NCBI RefSeq assembly: GCF_038502225.1
Contig: NW_027196945.1
Span: forward strand, 1-64,000
Direction of reading: 5' to 3'
DNA length: 64,000 nucleotides
Source: Cherax quadricarinatus
Lineage: Eukaryota > Arthropoda > Malacostraca > Decapoda > Parastacidae
Part shown: positions 1 to 13,600 of the stretch, piece after piece
Position numbering within the stretch: position 1 is the first letter of the stretch
How the letters are laid out: each line of letters starts with the position of its first letter
Translations under genes and position numbers: made by a program
Notes under the pieces: model-generated
Told to the model about the DNA's origin: nothing
Databases searched by the model: none
What the model saw: the letters and a program-made list of their open reading frames with translations, nothing else

Positions 1-3000
1 CTGTGTGAGGGTTGCCTGCTGTGTGAGGGTTGCCTGCTGTGTGAGGGTTGCCTGCTGTGTGAGGGTTGCCTGCTGTGTGAGGGTTGCCTACTGTGTGAGG
101 GTTGCCTGCTGTGTGAGGGTTGCTGTGTGAGGGTTTGCTGTGTGAGGGTTACCTTCTGTGTGAGGGTTGCCTGCTGTGTGAGGGTTGCCTGCTGTGTGAG
201 GGTTGCCTGCTGTGTGAGGGTTGCCTGCTGTGTGAGGGTTGCCTGCTGTGTGAGGGTTGCCTGCTGTGTGAGGGTTGCCTGCTGTGTGAGGGTTGCCTGC
301 TGTGTGAGGGTTGCCTGCTGTGTGAGGGTTGCCTGCTGTGTGAGGGTTGCCTGCTGTGTGAGGGTTGCCTGCTGTGTGAGGGTTGCCTGCTGTGTGAGGC
401 TTGCCTGCTGTGTGCCTGCTGTGTGAGGGGGGCCTGCTGTGTGAGGGTTGCCTGCTGTGTGAGGGTTGCCTGCTGTGTGAGGGTTGCCTGCTGTGTGAGG
501 GTTGCCTGCTGTGTGAGGGTTGCCTGCTGTGTGAGGGTTGCCTGCTGTGTGAGGGTTGCCTGCTGTGTGAGGGTTGCCTGCTGTGTGAGGGTTGCCTGCT
601 GTGTGAGGGTTGCCTGCTGTGTGAAGGTTGCCTGCTGTGTGAGGGTTGCCTGCTGTGTGAGGGTTGCCTGCTGTGTGAGGGTTGCCTGCTGTGTGAGGGT
701 TGCCTGCTGTGTGAAGGTTGCCTGCTGTGTGAGCGTTGCCTGCTGTGTGAGGGTTGCTTGATGTGTGAGGGTTGCCTGCTGTGTGAGGGTTGCCTGCTGT
801 GTGAGGGTTGCCTGCTGAGAGGGTTGCCTGCTGTGTGAGGGTAGCCTGCTGTGTGAGCGTTGCCTGCTGTGTGAGGGTTGCTTGCTGTGTGCCTGTGAGG
901 GTTGCCTGCTGTGTGGGGGTTACCTGCTGTGTGAGGGTTGCCTGCTGTGTGAGGGTTGCCTGCTGTGTGAGGGTTGCCTGCTGTGTGAGGGTTGCCTGCT
1001 GTGTGAGGGTTGCCTGCTGTGTGAGGGTTGCCTGCTGTGTGAGGGTTGCCCCCTGTGTGAGGGTTGCTGTGTGAGGGTTGCCTGCTGTGTGAGGGTTGCC
1101 TGCTGTGTGAGGGTTGCCTGCTGTGTGAGGGTTGCCTGCTGTGTGAGGGTTGCCTGCTGTGTGAGGGTTGCCTGCTGTGTGAGGGTTGCCTGCTGTGTGA
1201 GGGTTGCCTGCTGTGTGAGGGTTGCCTGCTGTGTGAGGGTTGCCTGGTGTGTGAGGGTTGCCTGCTGTGTGAGGGTTGCCTGCTGTGTGAGGGTTGCCTG
1301 CTGTGTGAGGGTTGCCTGCTGTGTGAGGGTTGCCTGCTGTGTGAGGGTTGCCTGCTGTGTGAGGGTTGTCTGTTGTGTGAGGGTTGCCTGGTGTGTGAGG
1401 GTTGCCTGGTGTGTGAGGGTTGCCTGGTGTGTGAGGGTTGCCTGGTGTGTGAGGGTTGCCTGCTGTGTGAGGGTTGCCTGCTGTGTGAGGGTTGCCTGCT
1501 GTGTGAGGGTTGCCTGCTGTGTGAGGGTTACCTGCTGTGTGAGGGTTGCCTGCTGTGTGAGGGTTGCAAACTGTGTGAGGGTTGCCTGCTGTGTGAGGGA
1601 TGCCCACTGTGTGAGGGTTGCCTGCTGTGTGAGGGTTGCCTGCTGTGTGATTGTTACCTGCTGTGTGAGGGTTGCCTGCTATGTGATTGTTGCCTGCTGT
1701 GTGAGGGTTGCCTGCTGTGTGAGGGTTGCCCCTGTGTGAGGGTTGCCTGTGTGAGAGTTGCCTGCTGTGTGGTTGCCTGCTGTGTTGATGTGGTTGCTGC
1801 TGCTGCTATGTGAGGGTTGCCTGCTGTGTGAGGGTTGAATGCTGTGTGAGGGTTGCCTGCTGTGTGAGGATTACCTGCTGTATGAGGGTTGCCTGCTGTG
1901 TGAGAGTTTCTTGCGGCGTGAGCGTTGGCTGCCGTGTGAGGGTTGCCTGTTGTGTGAGGGTTGCTTGCTGTGTGAGGGTTGCCTGCTGTGTGAGGGTTGC
2001 ATGCTGTGTGAGGGTTGCTTGCTGTGTGAGGGTTGCCTGCTGTGTGAGGGTTGTCTGCTGTGTGAGGGTTGCCTGCTGTGTGAGGGTTGCCTGCCGTGTG
2101 AGGGTTGCCTGCTGTGTGAGGGTTGCCTGCTGTGTGAGGGTTGCTTGCTGTGTGAGGGTTGCCCTGTGTGAGGGTTGCTGTGTGAGGGTTGCGTGCTGTG
2201 TGAGGGTTGCCTGCTGTGTGAGGGTTGACTGCTGTGTGATTGTTGCCCACTGTGTGAGGGTTGCCTGCTGTGTGAGGGTTGCCCACTGTGTGAGGGTTGC
2301 CTGCTGTGTGAGAGTTGCCTGCTGTGTGATTGTTGCCTGCTGTGTGAGGGTTGCTTGCTGTGTGAGGGTTGCCTGCTGTGTGAGGGATCCCTGCTGTGTG
2401 AGGGTTGCCAGCTGTGTGAGGGTTGCCTGCTGTGTGAGGGTTGCCTGCTGTGTGAGGGTTGCTGCTGTGTGAGGGTTGCCTGCTGTGTGAGGGTTGGCTG
2501 CTGTGTGAGGGTTGCCTGCTGTGTGAGGTTGCCTGCTGTGTGATGGTTGCCTGCTGTGTGAGGGTTGCCTGCTGTGTGAGGGTTGCCTGCTGTGTGAGGG
2601 TTGCCTGCTGTGTGACGGTTGCCTGCTGTGTGAGGGTTGCCTGCTGTGTGAGGGTGTGCCTGCTGTGTGAGGGTTGCCTGCTGTGTGAGGGTTGCCTGCT
2701 GTGTGAGGGTTGCCTGCTGTGTGAGGGTTGCCTGCTGTGTGAGGGTTGCCTGCTGTGTGAGGGTTGCCTGCTGTGTGAGGGTTGCCTGCTGTGTGAGGGT
2801 TGCCTGCTGTGTGAGGGTTGCCTGCTGTGTGAGGGTTGCCTGCTGTGTGAGGGTTGCCTGCTGTGTGAGGGTTGCCTGCTGTGTGAGGGTTGCCTGCTGT
2901 GTGAGGGTTGCTTGCTGTGTGAGGGTTGCTTGCTGTGTGAGGGTTGCCTGCTGTGTGAGGGTTGCTTGCTGTGTGAGGGTTGCCTGCTGTGTGAGGGTTG

Positions 3001-5096
3001 CCTGCTGTGTGAGGGTTGCCTGCTGTGTGAGGGTTGCCTGCTGTGTGAGGGTTGCTTGCTGTGTGAGGGTTGCCTGCTGTGTGAGGGTTGCCTGCTGTGT
3101 GAGGGTTGCCTGCTGTGTGAGGGTTGCCTGCTGTGTGAGGGTTGCCTGCTGTGTGAGGGTTGACTGCTGTGTGAGGGTTGCCTGCTGTGTGAGGGTTTGC
3201 TGTGTGAGGGTTGACTGCTGTGTGAGGGTTGCCTGCTGAGTGAGGGTTGCTGCTGTGTGAGGGTTGCCTGCTCTGTGAGGGTTGCCTGCTGTGTGAGGGT
3301 TGCCTGCTGTGTGAGGGTTGCCTGCTGTGTGAGGGTTGCCTGCTGTGTGAGGGTTGACTGCTGTGTGAGGGTTGCCTGCTGTGTGAGGGTTGACTGCTGC
3401 TGTGTGAGGGTGCCTGCTGTGTGAGGGTTGACTGCTGTGTGAGGGTTGCTGTGTGAGGGTTGACTGCTGTGTGAGGGTTGACTGCTGTGTGAGGGTTGAC
3501 TGCTGTGTGAGGGTTGCCTGCTGTGTGAGGGTTGCCTGCTGTGTGAGGGTTGCCTGCTGTGTGAGGGTTGGGTGTGAGGGTTGCTTGCTGCTGTGTGAGG
3601 GTTGCCTGCTGTGTGAGGGTTGCCTGCTGTGTGAGGGTTGCCTGCTGTGTGAGGGTTGACTGCTGTGTGAGGGTTGCCTGCTGTGTGAGGGTTGAGGGTT
3701 GCCTGCTGTGTGAGGGTTGACTGCTGTGTGAGGGTTGCCTGCTGTGTGAGGGTTGACTGCTGTGTGAGGGTTGCCTGCTGTGTGAGGGTGACTGCTGTGT
3801 GAGGGTTGTCTGCTGTGTGATGGTTGACTGCTGTGTGAGGGTTGCCTGCTGTGTGAGGGTTGACTGCTGTGTGAGGGTTGACTGCTGTGTGAGGGTTGCC
3901 TGCTGTGTGAGGGTTGACTGCTGTGTGAGGGTTGCCTGCTGTGTGAGGGTTGACTGCTGTGTGAGGGTTGCCTGCTGTGTGAGGGTTGCCTGCTGTGTGA
4001 GGGTTGCCTGCTGTGTGAGGGTTGCCTGCTGTGTGAGGGTTGCTTGCTGTGTTAGGGTTGCCTGCCGTGTGAGGGTTGCCTGCTGTGTGAGGGTTGCCTG
4101 CTGTGTGAGGGTTGCCTGCTGTGTGAGGGTTGACTGCTGTGTGAGTGTTGCCTGCTGTGTGAGGGTTGACTGCTGTGTGAGGGTTGACTGCTGTGTGAGG
4201 GTTGACTGCTGTGTGAGGGTTGCCTGCTGTGTGAGGGTTGACTGCTGTGTGAGGGTTGACTGCTGTGTGAGGGTTGCCTGCTGTGTGAGGGTTGCCTGCT
4301 GTGTGAGGGTTGACTGCTGTGTGAGGGTTGCCTGCTGTGTGAGGGTTGACTGCTGTGTGAGGGTTGACTGCTGTGTGAGGGTTGACTGCTGTGTGAGGGT
4401 TGACTGCTGTGTGAGGGTTGCCTGCTGTGTGAGGGTTGACTGCTGTGTGAGGGTTGACTGCTGTGTGAGGGTTGACTGCTGTGTGAGGGTTGACTGCTGT
4501 GTGAGGGTTGCCTACTGTGTGAGGGTTGACTGCTGTGTGAGGGTTGACTGCTGTGTGAGGGTTGACTGCTGTGTGAGGGTTGACTGCTGTGTGAGGGTTG
4601 ACTGCTGTGTGAGGGTTGGCTGCTGTGTGAGGGTTGTCCGCTGTGTGAGGGTTGACTGCTGTGTGAGGGTTGACTGCTGTGTGAGGGTTGACTGCTGTGT
4701 GAGGGTTGACTGCTGTGTGAGGGTTGACTGCTGTGTGAGGGTTGCCTGCTGTGTGAGGGTTGACTGCTGTGTGAGGGTTGACTGCTGTGTGAGGGTTGCC
4801 TGCTGTGTGAGGGTTGACTGCTGTGTGAGGGTTGACTGCTGTGTGAGGGTTGCCTGCTGTGTGAGGGTTGACTGCTGTGTGAGGGTTGACTGCTGTGTGA
4901 GGGTTGACTGCTGTGTGAGGGTTGCCTGCTGTGTGAGGGTTGACTGCTGTGTGAGGGTTGCATGCTGTGTGAGGGTTGACTGCTGTGTGAGGTTTGACTG
5001 CTGTGTGAGGGTTGCCTGCTGTGTGAGGGTTGCTTGCTGTGTGAGGGTTGCCTGCTGTGTGAGGGTTGCTTGCTGTGTGAGGGTTGCCTGCTGTGG
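1..5096. repeat. 18-bp minisatellite array
   Basis: About 280 head-to-tail copies of an 18-bp unit, CTGCTGTGTGAGGGTTGC on the plus strand, run from the window edge. Point variants are common (GACTG for GCCTG, CTTGC for CCTGC), and a few units are shortened, for example near 120-140 and 1730-1805. Because 18 is a multiple of three, every frame gives a six-residue protein repeat and long open frames on both strands. These are not genes. The left end lies outside the window, so the full length is unknown. Confidence 0.97.
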
Positions 5097-5109
5097 AAAC
5101 AATGAAACT

Positions 5110-7628
5110 TATTACAGCAGGCAGTGTAATGAAAGTTAATAATCGCATAGCAGGTAATGTAATAATTGTATAGTAGGTAATGTAATAATTCTATAGCAGG
5201 TAGTGCAATAATTGTATAGCAGGTAATGTAATAATTCTATAGCAGGTAGTGTAATAATTCTATAGCAGGTAGTGTAATAATTCTATAGCAGGTAATGTAA
5301 TAATTGTATAGTAGGTAATGTAATAATTCTATAGCAGGTAGTGTAATAATTCTATAGCAGGTAATGTAATAATTGTATAGTAGGTAATGTAATAATTGTA
5401 TAGCAGGTAATGTAATAATTCTATAGCAGGTAGTGTAATAATTGTATAGTAGGTAATGTAATAATTGTATAGCAGGTAGTGTAATAATTTTATAGCAGGT
5501 AGTGTAATAATTGTATAGCAGGTAATGTAATAATTCTATAGCAGGTAGTGTAATAATTGTATAGCAGGTAATGTAATAATTCTATAGCAGGTAGTGTAAT
5601 AATTGTATAGTAGGTAATGTAATAATTGTATAGCAGGTAGTGTAATAATTGTATAGCAGGTAGTGCAATAATTGTATAGCAGGTAATGTAATAATTCTAT
5701 AGCAGGTAGTGTAATAATTGTATAGTAGGTAATGTAATAACTGTATAGCAGGTAGTATAATAACTGTATAGCGGGTAGTGCAATAATTGTATAGAAGGTA
5801 ATGTAATAATTGTATAGAAGGTAGTGTAATGATTGTATAGTAGGTAGTATGATAACTGTATAGCAGGTAGTATAATAATAGAATAGCAGGTAGTGTAATA
5901 ATAGTATAGCAGGTAGTGTAATAATCGTATAGCAGGTAGTGTAATAATCGTATAGCAGGTAGTGTAATAATAGTATACCATTTAGTGTAATAATAGTATA
6001 GCAGGTAGTGTAATAATAGTATAGCAGGTAGTGTAATAATAGTATACCATTTAGTGTAATAATAGTATAGCAGGTAGTGTAATAATAGTATAGCAGGTAG
6101 TGTAATAATAGTATAGCAGGTAGTGTAATAATAGTATAGCAGGTAGTATAATAATCGTATAGAATTTAGTGGAATAATAGTATAGCAGGTAGTGTAATAA
6201 TAGTATAGCAGGTAGTGTAATAATCATATAGCAGGTAGTGTAATAATAGTATAGCAGGTAGTGTAATAATAGTATAGCAGGTAGTGTAATAATAGTATAG
6301 CAGGTAGTGTAATAATCATATAGCAGGTAGTGTAATAATCATATAGCAGGTAGTGTAATAATAGTATAGCAGGTAGTGTAATAATAGTATAGCAGGTAGT
6401 GTAATAATAGTATAGCAGGTAGTGTAATAATCATATAGCAGGTAGTGTAATAATAGTATAGCAGGTAGTGTAATAATAGTATAGCAGGTAGTGTAATAAT
6501 AGTATAGCAGGTAGTGTAATAATCGTATAGCAGGTAGTGTAATAATAGTATAGCAGGTAGTGTAATAATAGTATAGCAGGTAGTGTAATAATCGTATAGC
6601 AGGTAGTGTAATAATAGTATAGCAGGTAGTGTAATAATCGTATAGCACGTAGTGTAATAATAGTATAGCAGGTAGTGTAGTAATAGTATAGAAGGTAGTG
6701 TAATAATAGTATAGCAGGTAGTGTAATAATCATATAGCAGGTAGTGTAATAATAGTATAGCAGGTAGTGTAATAATAGTATAGCAGGTAGTGTAATAATA
6801 GTATAGCAGGTCGTGTAATACTAGTAAAGCAGGTAGTGTCATAATAGTATAGCAGGTAGTGTAATAATAGTATAGCAGGTAGTGTAATAATCATATAGCA
6901 GGTAGTGTAATAATAGTATAGCAGGTAGTGTAATAATAGTATAGCAGTTAGTGTATTAATAGTATAGCAGGTAGTGTAATAATAGTATAGCAGGTAGTGT
7001 AATAATAGTATAGCAGGTAGTGTAATAATAGTATAGCAGGTAGTGTAATAATCATATAGCAGGTAGTGTAATAATAGTATAGCAGGTAGTGTAATAATAG
7101 TATAGCAGGTAGTGTAATAATCATATAGCACGTAGTGTAATAATAGTATAGCAGGTAGTGTAATAATCATATAGCAGGTAGTGTAATAATAGTATAGCAG
7201 GTAGTGTAATAATAGTACAGCAGGTAGTGTAATAATAGTATAGCAGGTAGTGTAATAATCGTATAGCACGTAGTGTAATAATAGTATAGCAGGTAGTGTA
7301 ATAATAGTATAGCAGGTAGTGTAATAATAGTATAGCACGTAGTGTAATAATAGTATAGCACGTAGTGTAATAATCGTATAGCAGGTAGTGTAATAATCGT
7401 ATAGCAGGTAGTGTAATAATCGTATAGCAAGTAGTGTAATAATCGTATAGCAAGTAGTGTAATAATATTATAGCAGGTAGTATAATAATCGTATAGCAAG
7501 TAGTGTAATAATCGTATAGCAAGTAGTGTAATAATATTATAGCAGGTAGTATAATAATCGTATAGCACGTAGTGTAATAATAGTATAGCAGGTAGTGTAA
7601 TAATATTATAGCAGGTCATGTAATAAAA
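5110..7628. repeat. 23-bp minisatellite array, first block
   Basis: About 110 tandem copies of a 23-bp AT-rich unit built around TAATAATAGTATAGCAGGTA plus TGG/TGT-type ends. Two subfamilies are segregated. Up to about 5870 the units read ATTSTATAG with AGGTAATG or AGGTAGTG. Beyond that, ATAGTATAG, ATCATATAG and ATCGTATAG variants dominate. The join to the 18-bp array at 5097-5150 contains a short non-repetitive stretch. Reading frames here are 23-residue repeats without biological support. Confidence 0.96.
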
Positions 7629-10600
7629 GTTTAGCCGGCAGTTTAATAATGGTATATCGGGTAGTATAACATATATACACTTGTGCCGGTAGTTTAATAA
7701 TGGTATATCAGGTAGTATAACATATATACACTTGTGCCGTTAGTTTAATAATGGTATATCAGGTAGTATAACATATATACACTTGTGCCGGTAGTTTAAT
7801 AATGGTATATCAGGTAGTATAACATATATACACTTGTGCCGGTAGTTTAATAATGGTATATCGGGTAGTATAACATATATACACTTGTGCCGTTAGTTTA
7901 ATAATGGTATATTAGGTAGTATAACATATATACACTTGTGCCGTTAGTTTAATAATGGTATATTAGGTAGTATAACATATATACACTTGTGCCGGTAGTT
8001 TAATAATGGTATATCGGGTAGTATAACATATATACACTTGTGCCGGTAGTTCAATAATGGTATATCAGGTAGTATAACATATATACACTTGTGCCGGTAG
8101 TTTAATAATGGTATATCAGGTAGTATAACATATATACACTTATGCCGGTAGTTTAATAATGGTATATCAGGTAGTATAACATATATACACTTGTGCCGGT
8201 AGTTTAATAATGGTATATAAGGCAGTATAACATATACACACTTGTGCCGGTAGTTTAATAATGGTATATCAAGTAGTATAACATATGTACACTTGTCCCG
8301 GTAGTTTAATAATGCTATATCAGGTAGTATAACATATATACATTTGTGCCTGTAGATTAATAATGGTATATCAGGTAGTATAACATATATACACTTGTGC
8401 CGGTAGTTTAATAATGGTATATCAGGTAGTATAACATATATACACTTGTGCCGGTAGTTTAATAATAGTATATCAAGTAGTATAACATATATACACTTGT
8501 GCCGGTAGTTTAATAATCGTATATCAAGTAGTATAACATATATACACTTGTGCCGGTAGTTTAATAATGGTATATCAGGTAGTATAACATATATACACTT
8601 GTGCCGGTAGTTTAATAATAGTATATCAAGTAGTATAACATATATACACTTGTGCCGGTAGTTTAATAATCGTATATCAAGTAGTATAACATATATGCAC
8701 TTATGCCGGTAGTTTAATAATGGTATATCAGGTAGTATAACTTACATACATTTGAGCCGTTAGTTTAATAATTGTGTATCAGGTAGTATAACATACATAC
8801 ACTTGTGCCGGTAGTTTAATAATGGTATATCAGGTAGTATAACATAAATACACTTGTGCCGGTAGTTTAATAATTGTATATCAGGTAGTATGACATATAT
8901 ACACTTGTGCCGGTAGTTTAATAATGATATATCAAGTAGTATAACATATATACACTTGTGCCGGTAGTTTAATAATGGTATATCAGGTAGTATAACATAT
9001 AAGAACTTGTGCCGGTAGTTTAATAATGGTATATCAGGAAGTATAACATATATGCACTTGTGCCGGTAGTTTAATAATGGTATATGAGGTAGTATAACAT
9101 ATATACACTTGTGCCGGTAGATAATAATGGTATATCGGGTAGTATGACATATATACACTTGTGCCAGTAGTTTAATAATGATATATCAAGTAGTATAACA
9201 TATATACACTTGTGCCGGTAGTTTAATAATGGTATATCAGGTAGTATAACATATATACACTTGTGCCGGTAGTTTAATAATGGTATATCAGGTAGTATAA
9301 CATATATACACTTGTGCCGGTAGTTTAATAATGGTATATCAAGTAGTATAACATATATACACTTGTGCCGGTAGTTTAATAATGGTATATTAGGTAGTAT
9401 AAAATATATACACTTGTGCCGATAGTTTAATAATGGTATATCAGGTAGTATAACATATATACACTTGTGCCGGTAGTTTAACAATGGTATATCAAGTAGT
9501 ATAACATATATACACTTGTGCCGGTAGTTTAATAATGGTATATCAAGTAGTATAACATATATGCACTTATGCCGGTAGTTTAATAATGGTATATCAGGTA
9601 GTATAACTTACATACACTTGAGCTGGTAGTTTAATAATGGTATATCAGGTAGTATAACATATATACACTTGTGCCGGTAGTTTAATAATGGTATATCAGG
9701 TAGTATAACATATATACACTTGTGCCGGTAGATAATAATGGTATATCGGGTAGTATGACATATATACACTTGTGCCAGTAGTTTAATAATGATATATCAA
9801 GTAGTATAACATATATACACTTGTGCCGGTAGTTTAATAATGGTATATCAGGTAGTATAACATATATACACTTGTGCCGGTAGTTTAATAATGGTATATC
9901 AGGTAGTATAACATATATACACTTGTGCCGGTAGTTTAATAATGGTATATCAAGTAGTATAACATATATACACTTGTGCCGGTAGTTTAATAATGGTATA
10001 TCAGGTAGTATAACATATGTACACTTGTGCCGGTAGTTTAATAATGGTATATCAAGTAGTATAACATATATACACTTGTGCCGGTAGTTTAATAATGGTA
10101 TATCAAGTAGTATAACAAATATATACTTGTGCCGGTAGTTTAATAATGGTATATCAGGTATAACTTATATACAGTTGTGTAGTAATAATGGTATATCAAG
10201 TAGTATAACATATACACTTGTGCCGGTAGTTTAATAACGGTATATCACATATATATCCACTTGTACCGGTAGTTTATTAATGGTATATCAGGTAGTATAA
10301 CATATATACACTTGTGCCGGTAGTTTAATAATGGTATATCAAGTAGTATAACATATATACACTTGTGCCGGTAGTTTAATAATGGTATATCAAGTAGTAT
10401 AACATATATACACTTGTGCCGGTAGTTTAATAATGGTATATCAAGTAGTATAACATATAATAATGGTATATCAAGTAGTATAACATATATAAACTTGTGC
10501 CGGTAGTTTAATAATGGTATATCAAGTAGTATAACATATATACACTTGTGCCGGTAGTTTAATAATGGTATATCAAGTAGTATAACATATATACACTTGT

Positions 10601-13600
10601 GCCGGTAGTTTAATAATGGTATATCAGGTAGTATAACATATATACACTTGTGCCGGTAGTTTAATAATGGTATATCAGGTAGTATAACATATATACACTT
10701 GTGCCGGTAGTTTAATAATGGTATATCAGGTAGTATAACATATATACACTTGTGCCGGTAGTTTAATAATGGTATATCAGGTAGTATAACATATATACAC
10801 TTGTGCCGGTAGTTTAATAATGGTATATCAGGTAGTATAACATATATACACTTGTGCCGGTAGTTTAATAATGGTATATCAGGTAGTATAACATATATAC
10901 ACTTGTGCCGGTAGTTTAATAATGGTATATCAGGTAGTATAACATATATACACTTGTGCCGGTAGTTTAATAATGGTATATCAAGTAGTATAACATATAT
11001 ACACTTGTGCCGGTAGTTTAATAATGGTATATCAGGTAGTATAACATATATACACTTGTGCCGGTAGTTTAATAATGGTATATCAAGTAGTATAACATAT
11101 ATACACTTGTGCCGGTAGTTTAATAATGGTATATCAAGTAGTATAACATATATACACTTGTGCCGGTAGTTTAATAATGGTATATCAGGTAGTATAACAT
11201 ATAAGCACTTGAGCCGGTAGTTTAATAATTGTATATCTGGTAGTATAACATATATACACTTGTGCAGGTAGTTTAATAATGGTATATCAAGTAGTATAAC
11301 ATATATACACTTGTACCGGTAGTTTAATAATGGTATGTCAGGTAGTATAACATATATACACTTGTGCCGGTAGTTTAAGAATGGTATATCAAGTAGTATA
11401 ATAATATATACACTTGTGCCGGTAGTTTAATAATGGTATATCAGGTAGTATAACATGTATACACTTGTGCCAGTAGTTTAATAATGGTACATTAGGTAGT
11501 ATAACATATATACACTTGTGCCGGTAGTTTAATAATGGTATATCAGGTAGTATAACATATATACACTTGTAAGGATAGTTTAATAATGGTATATCAAGTA
11601 GTATAACATATATACACTTTGGCCGGTAGTTTAATAATGGTATATCAAGTAGTATAACATATATACACTTGTGCCGGTAGTTTAATAATGGTATATCAAG
11701 TAGTATAGCATATATACATTTGTGTCGGTAGTTTAATAATGGTATATCAGGTAGTATAACATATACATAGTTTTATAATGGTATATCAAGTAGTATAACA
11801 TATACACTTGTGCCGGTAGTTTAATAATGGGTATATATACACTTGTGCCGGTAGTTTAATAATGGTATATCAGGTAGTATAACATATATACACTTGTGCC
11901 GGTAGTTTAATAATGGTATATCAAGTAGTATAACATATATACACTTGTGCCGGTAGTTTAATAATGGTATATCAGGTAGTATAACATATATACACTTGTG
12001 CCGGTAGTTTAATAATGGTATATCAGGTAGTATAACATATATACACTTGTACCGGTAGTTTAATAATGGTATATCAAGTAGTATAACATATATACACTTT
12101 TACCGGTAGTTTAATAATGGTATGTCAGGTAGTATAACATATATACACTTGTGCCGGTAGTTTAATAATGGTATATCAAGTAGTATAACATATATACACT
12201 TGTGCCGGTAGTGTAATAATGGTTTATCAGGTAGTATAACATGTATACACTTGTGCCGGTAGTTTAATAACGGTATATCAGGTAGTATAACATATATACA
12301 CTTGTGCCGGTAGTTTAATAATGGTATATCAGGTAGTATAACATATATACACTTGTGCCGGTAGTTTAATAATGGTATATCAGGTAGTATAACATATATA
12401 CACTTGTGCCGGTAGTTTAATAATGGTATATCAGGTAGTATAACATATATACACTTGTGCCGGTAGTTTAATAATGGTATATCAGGTAGTATAACATATA
12501 TACACTTGTGCCGGTAGTTTAATAATGGTATATCAGGTAGTATAACATATATACACTTGTGCCGGTAGTTTAATAATGGTATATCAGGTAGTATAACATA
12601 TATACACTTGTGCCGGTAGTTTAATAATGGTATATCAGGTAGTATAACATATATACACTTGTGCCGGTAGTTTAATAATGGTATATCAGGTAGTATAACA
12701 TATATACACTTGTGCCGGTAGTTTAATAATGGTATATCAAGTAGTATAACATATATACACTTGTGCCGGTAGTTTAATAATGGTATATCAGGTAGTATAA
12801 CATATATACACTTGTGCCGGTAGTTTAATAATGGTATATCAGGTAGTATAACATATATACACTTGTGCCGGTAGTTTAATAATGGTATATCAAGTAGTAT
12901 AACATATATACACTTGTGCCGGTAGTTTAATAATGGTATATCAGGTAGTATAACATATATACACTTGTGCCGGTAGTTTAATAATGGTATATCAGGTAGT
13001 ATAACATATATACACTTGTACCGGTAGTTTAATAATGGTATATCATTTAGTATAACATATATACACTTGTACCGGTAGTTTAATAATGGTATGTCAGGTA
13101 GTATAACATATATACACTTGTGCCGGTAGTTTAATAATGGTATATCAAGTAGTATAACATATATACACTTGTGCCGGTAGTGTAATAATGGTTTATCAAG
13201 TAGTATAACATGTATACACTTGTGCCGGTAGTTTAATAACGGTATATCAGGTAGTATAACATATATACACTTGTACCGGTAGTTTAATAATGGTATATTA
13301 GGTAGTATAAGATATATACACTTGTGCCGGTAGTTTAATAATGGTATATCAGGTAGTATAACATATATACACTTGTGCCGGTAGTTTAATAATGGTATAT
13401 CAGGTAGTATAACATATAAACACTTGTGCCGGTAGTTTAATAATGGTATATGAAGTAGTATATCATATATACACTTGTGCAGGTAGTTTAATAATGGTAT
13501 ATCAGGTAGTATGACACATATACACTTGTGCCGGTAGTTTAATAATGATATATCAAGTAGTATAACATATATACACTTGTGCCGGTAGTTTAATAATGAT

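Noticed and set aside
1..5096. Telomeric repeat because of the GAGGGTT phrase
   Set aside because: The unit is 18 bp and not TTAGG or TTAGGG. It is better described as an internal minisatellite.
120..5148. Long open frames in both strands of the 18-bp array (LCEGCL, CVRVAC, PSHSSQ and NPHTAV repeats, up to 1164 codons)
   Set aside because: An 18-bp unit without stops keeps all frames open. The frames overlap on both strands and have no splice, promoter or domain evidence.
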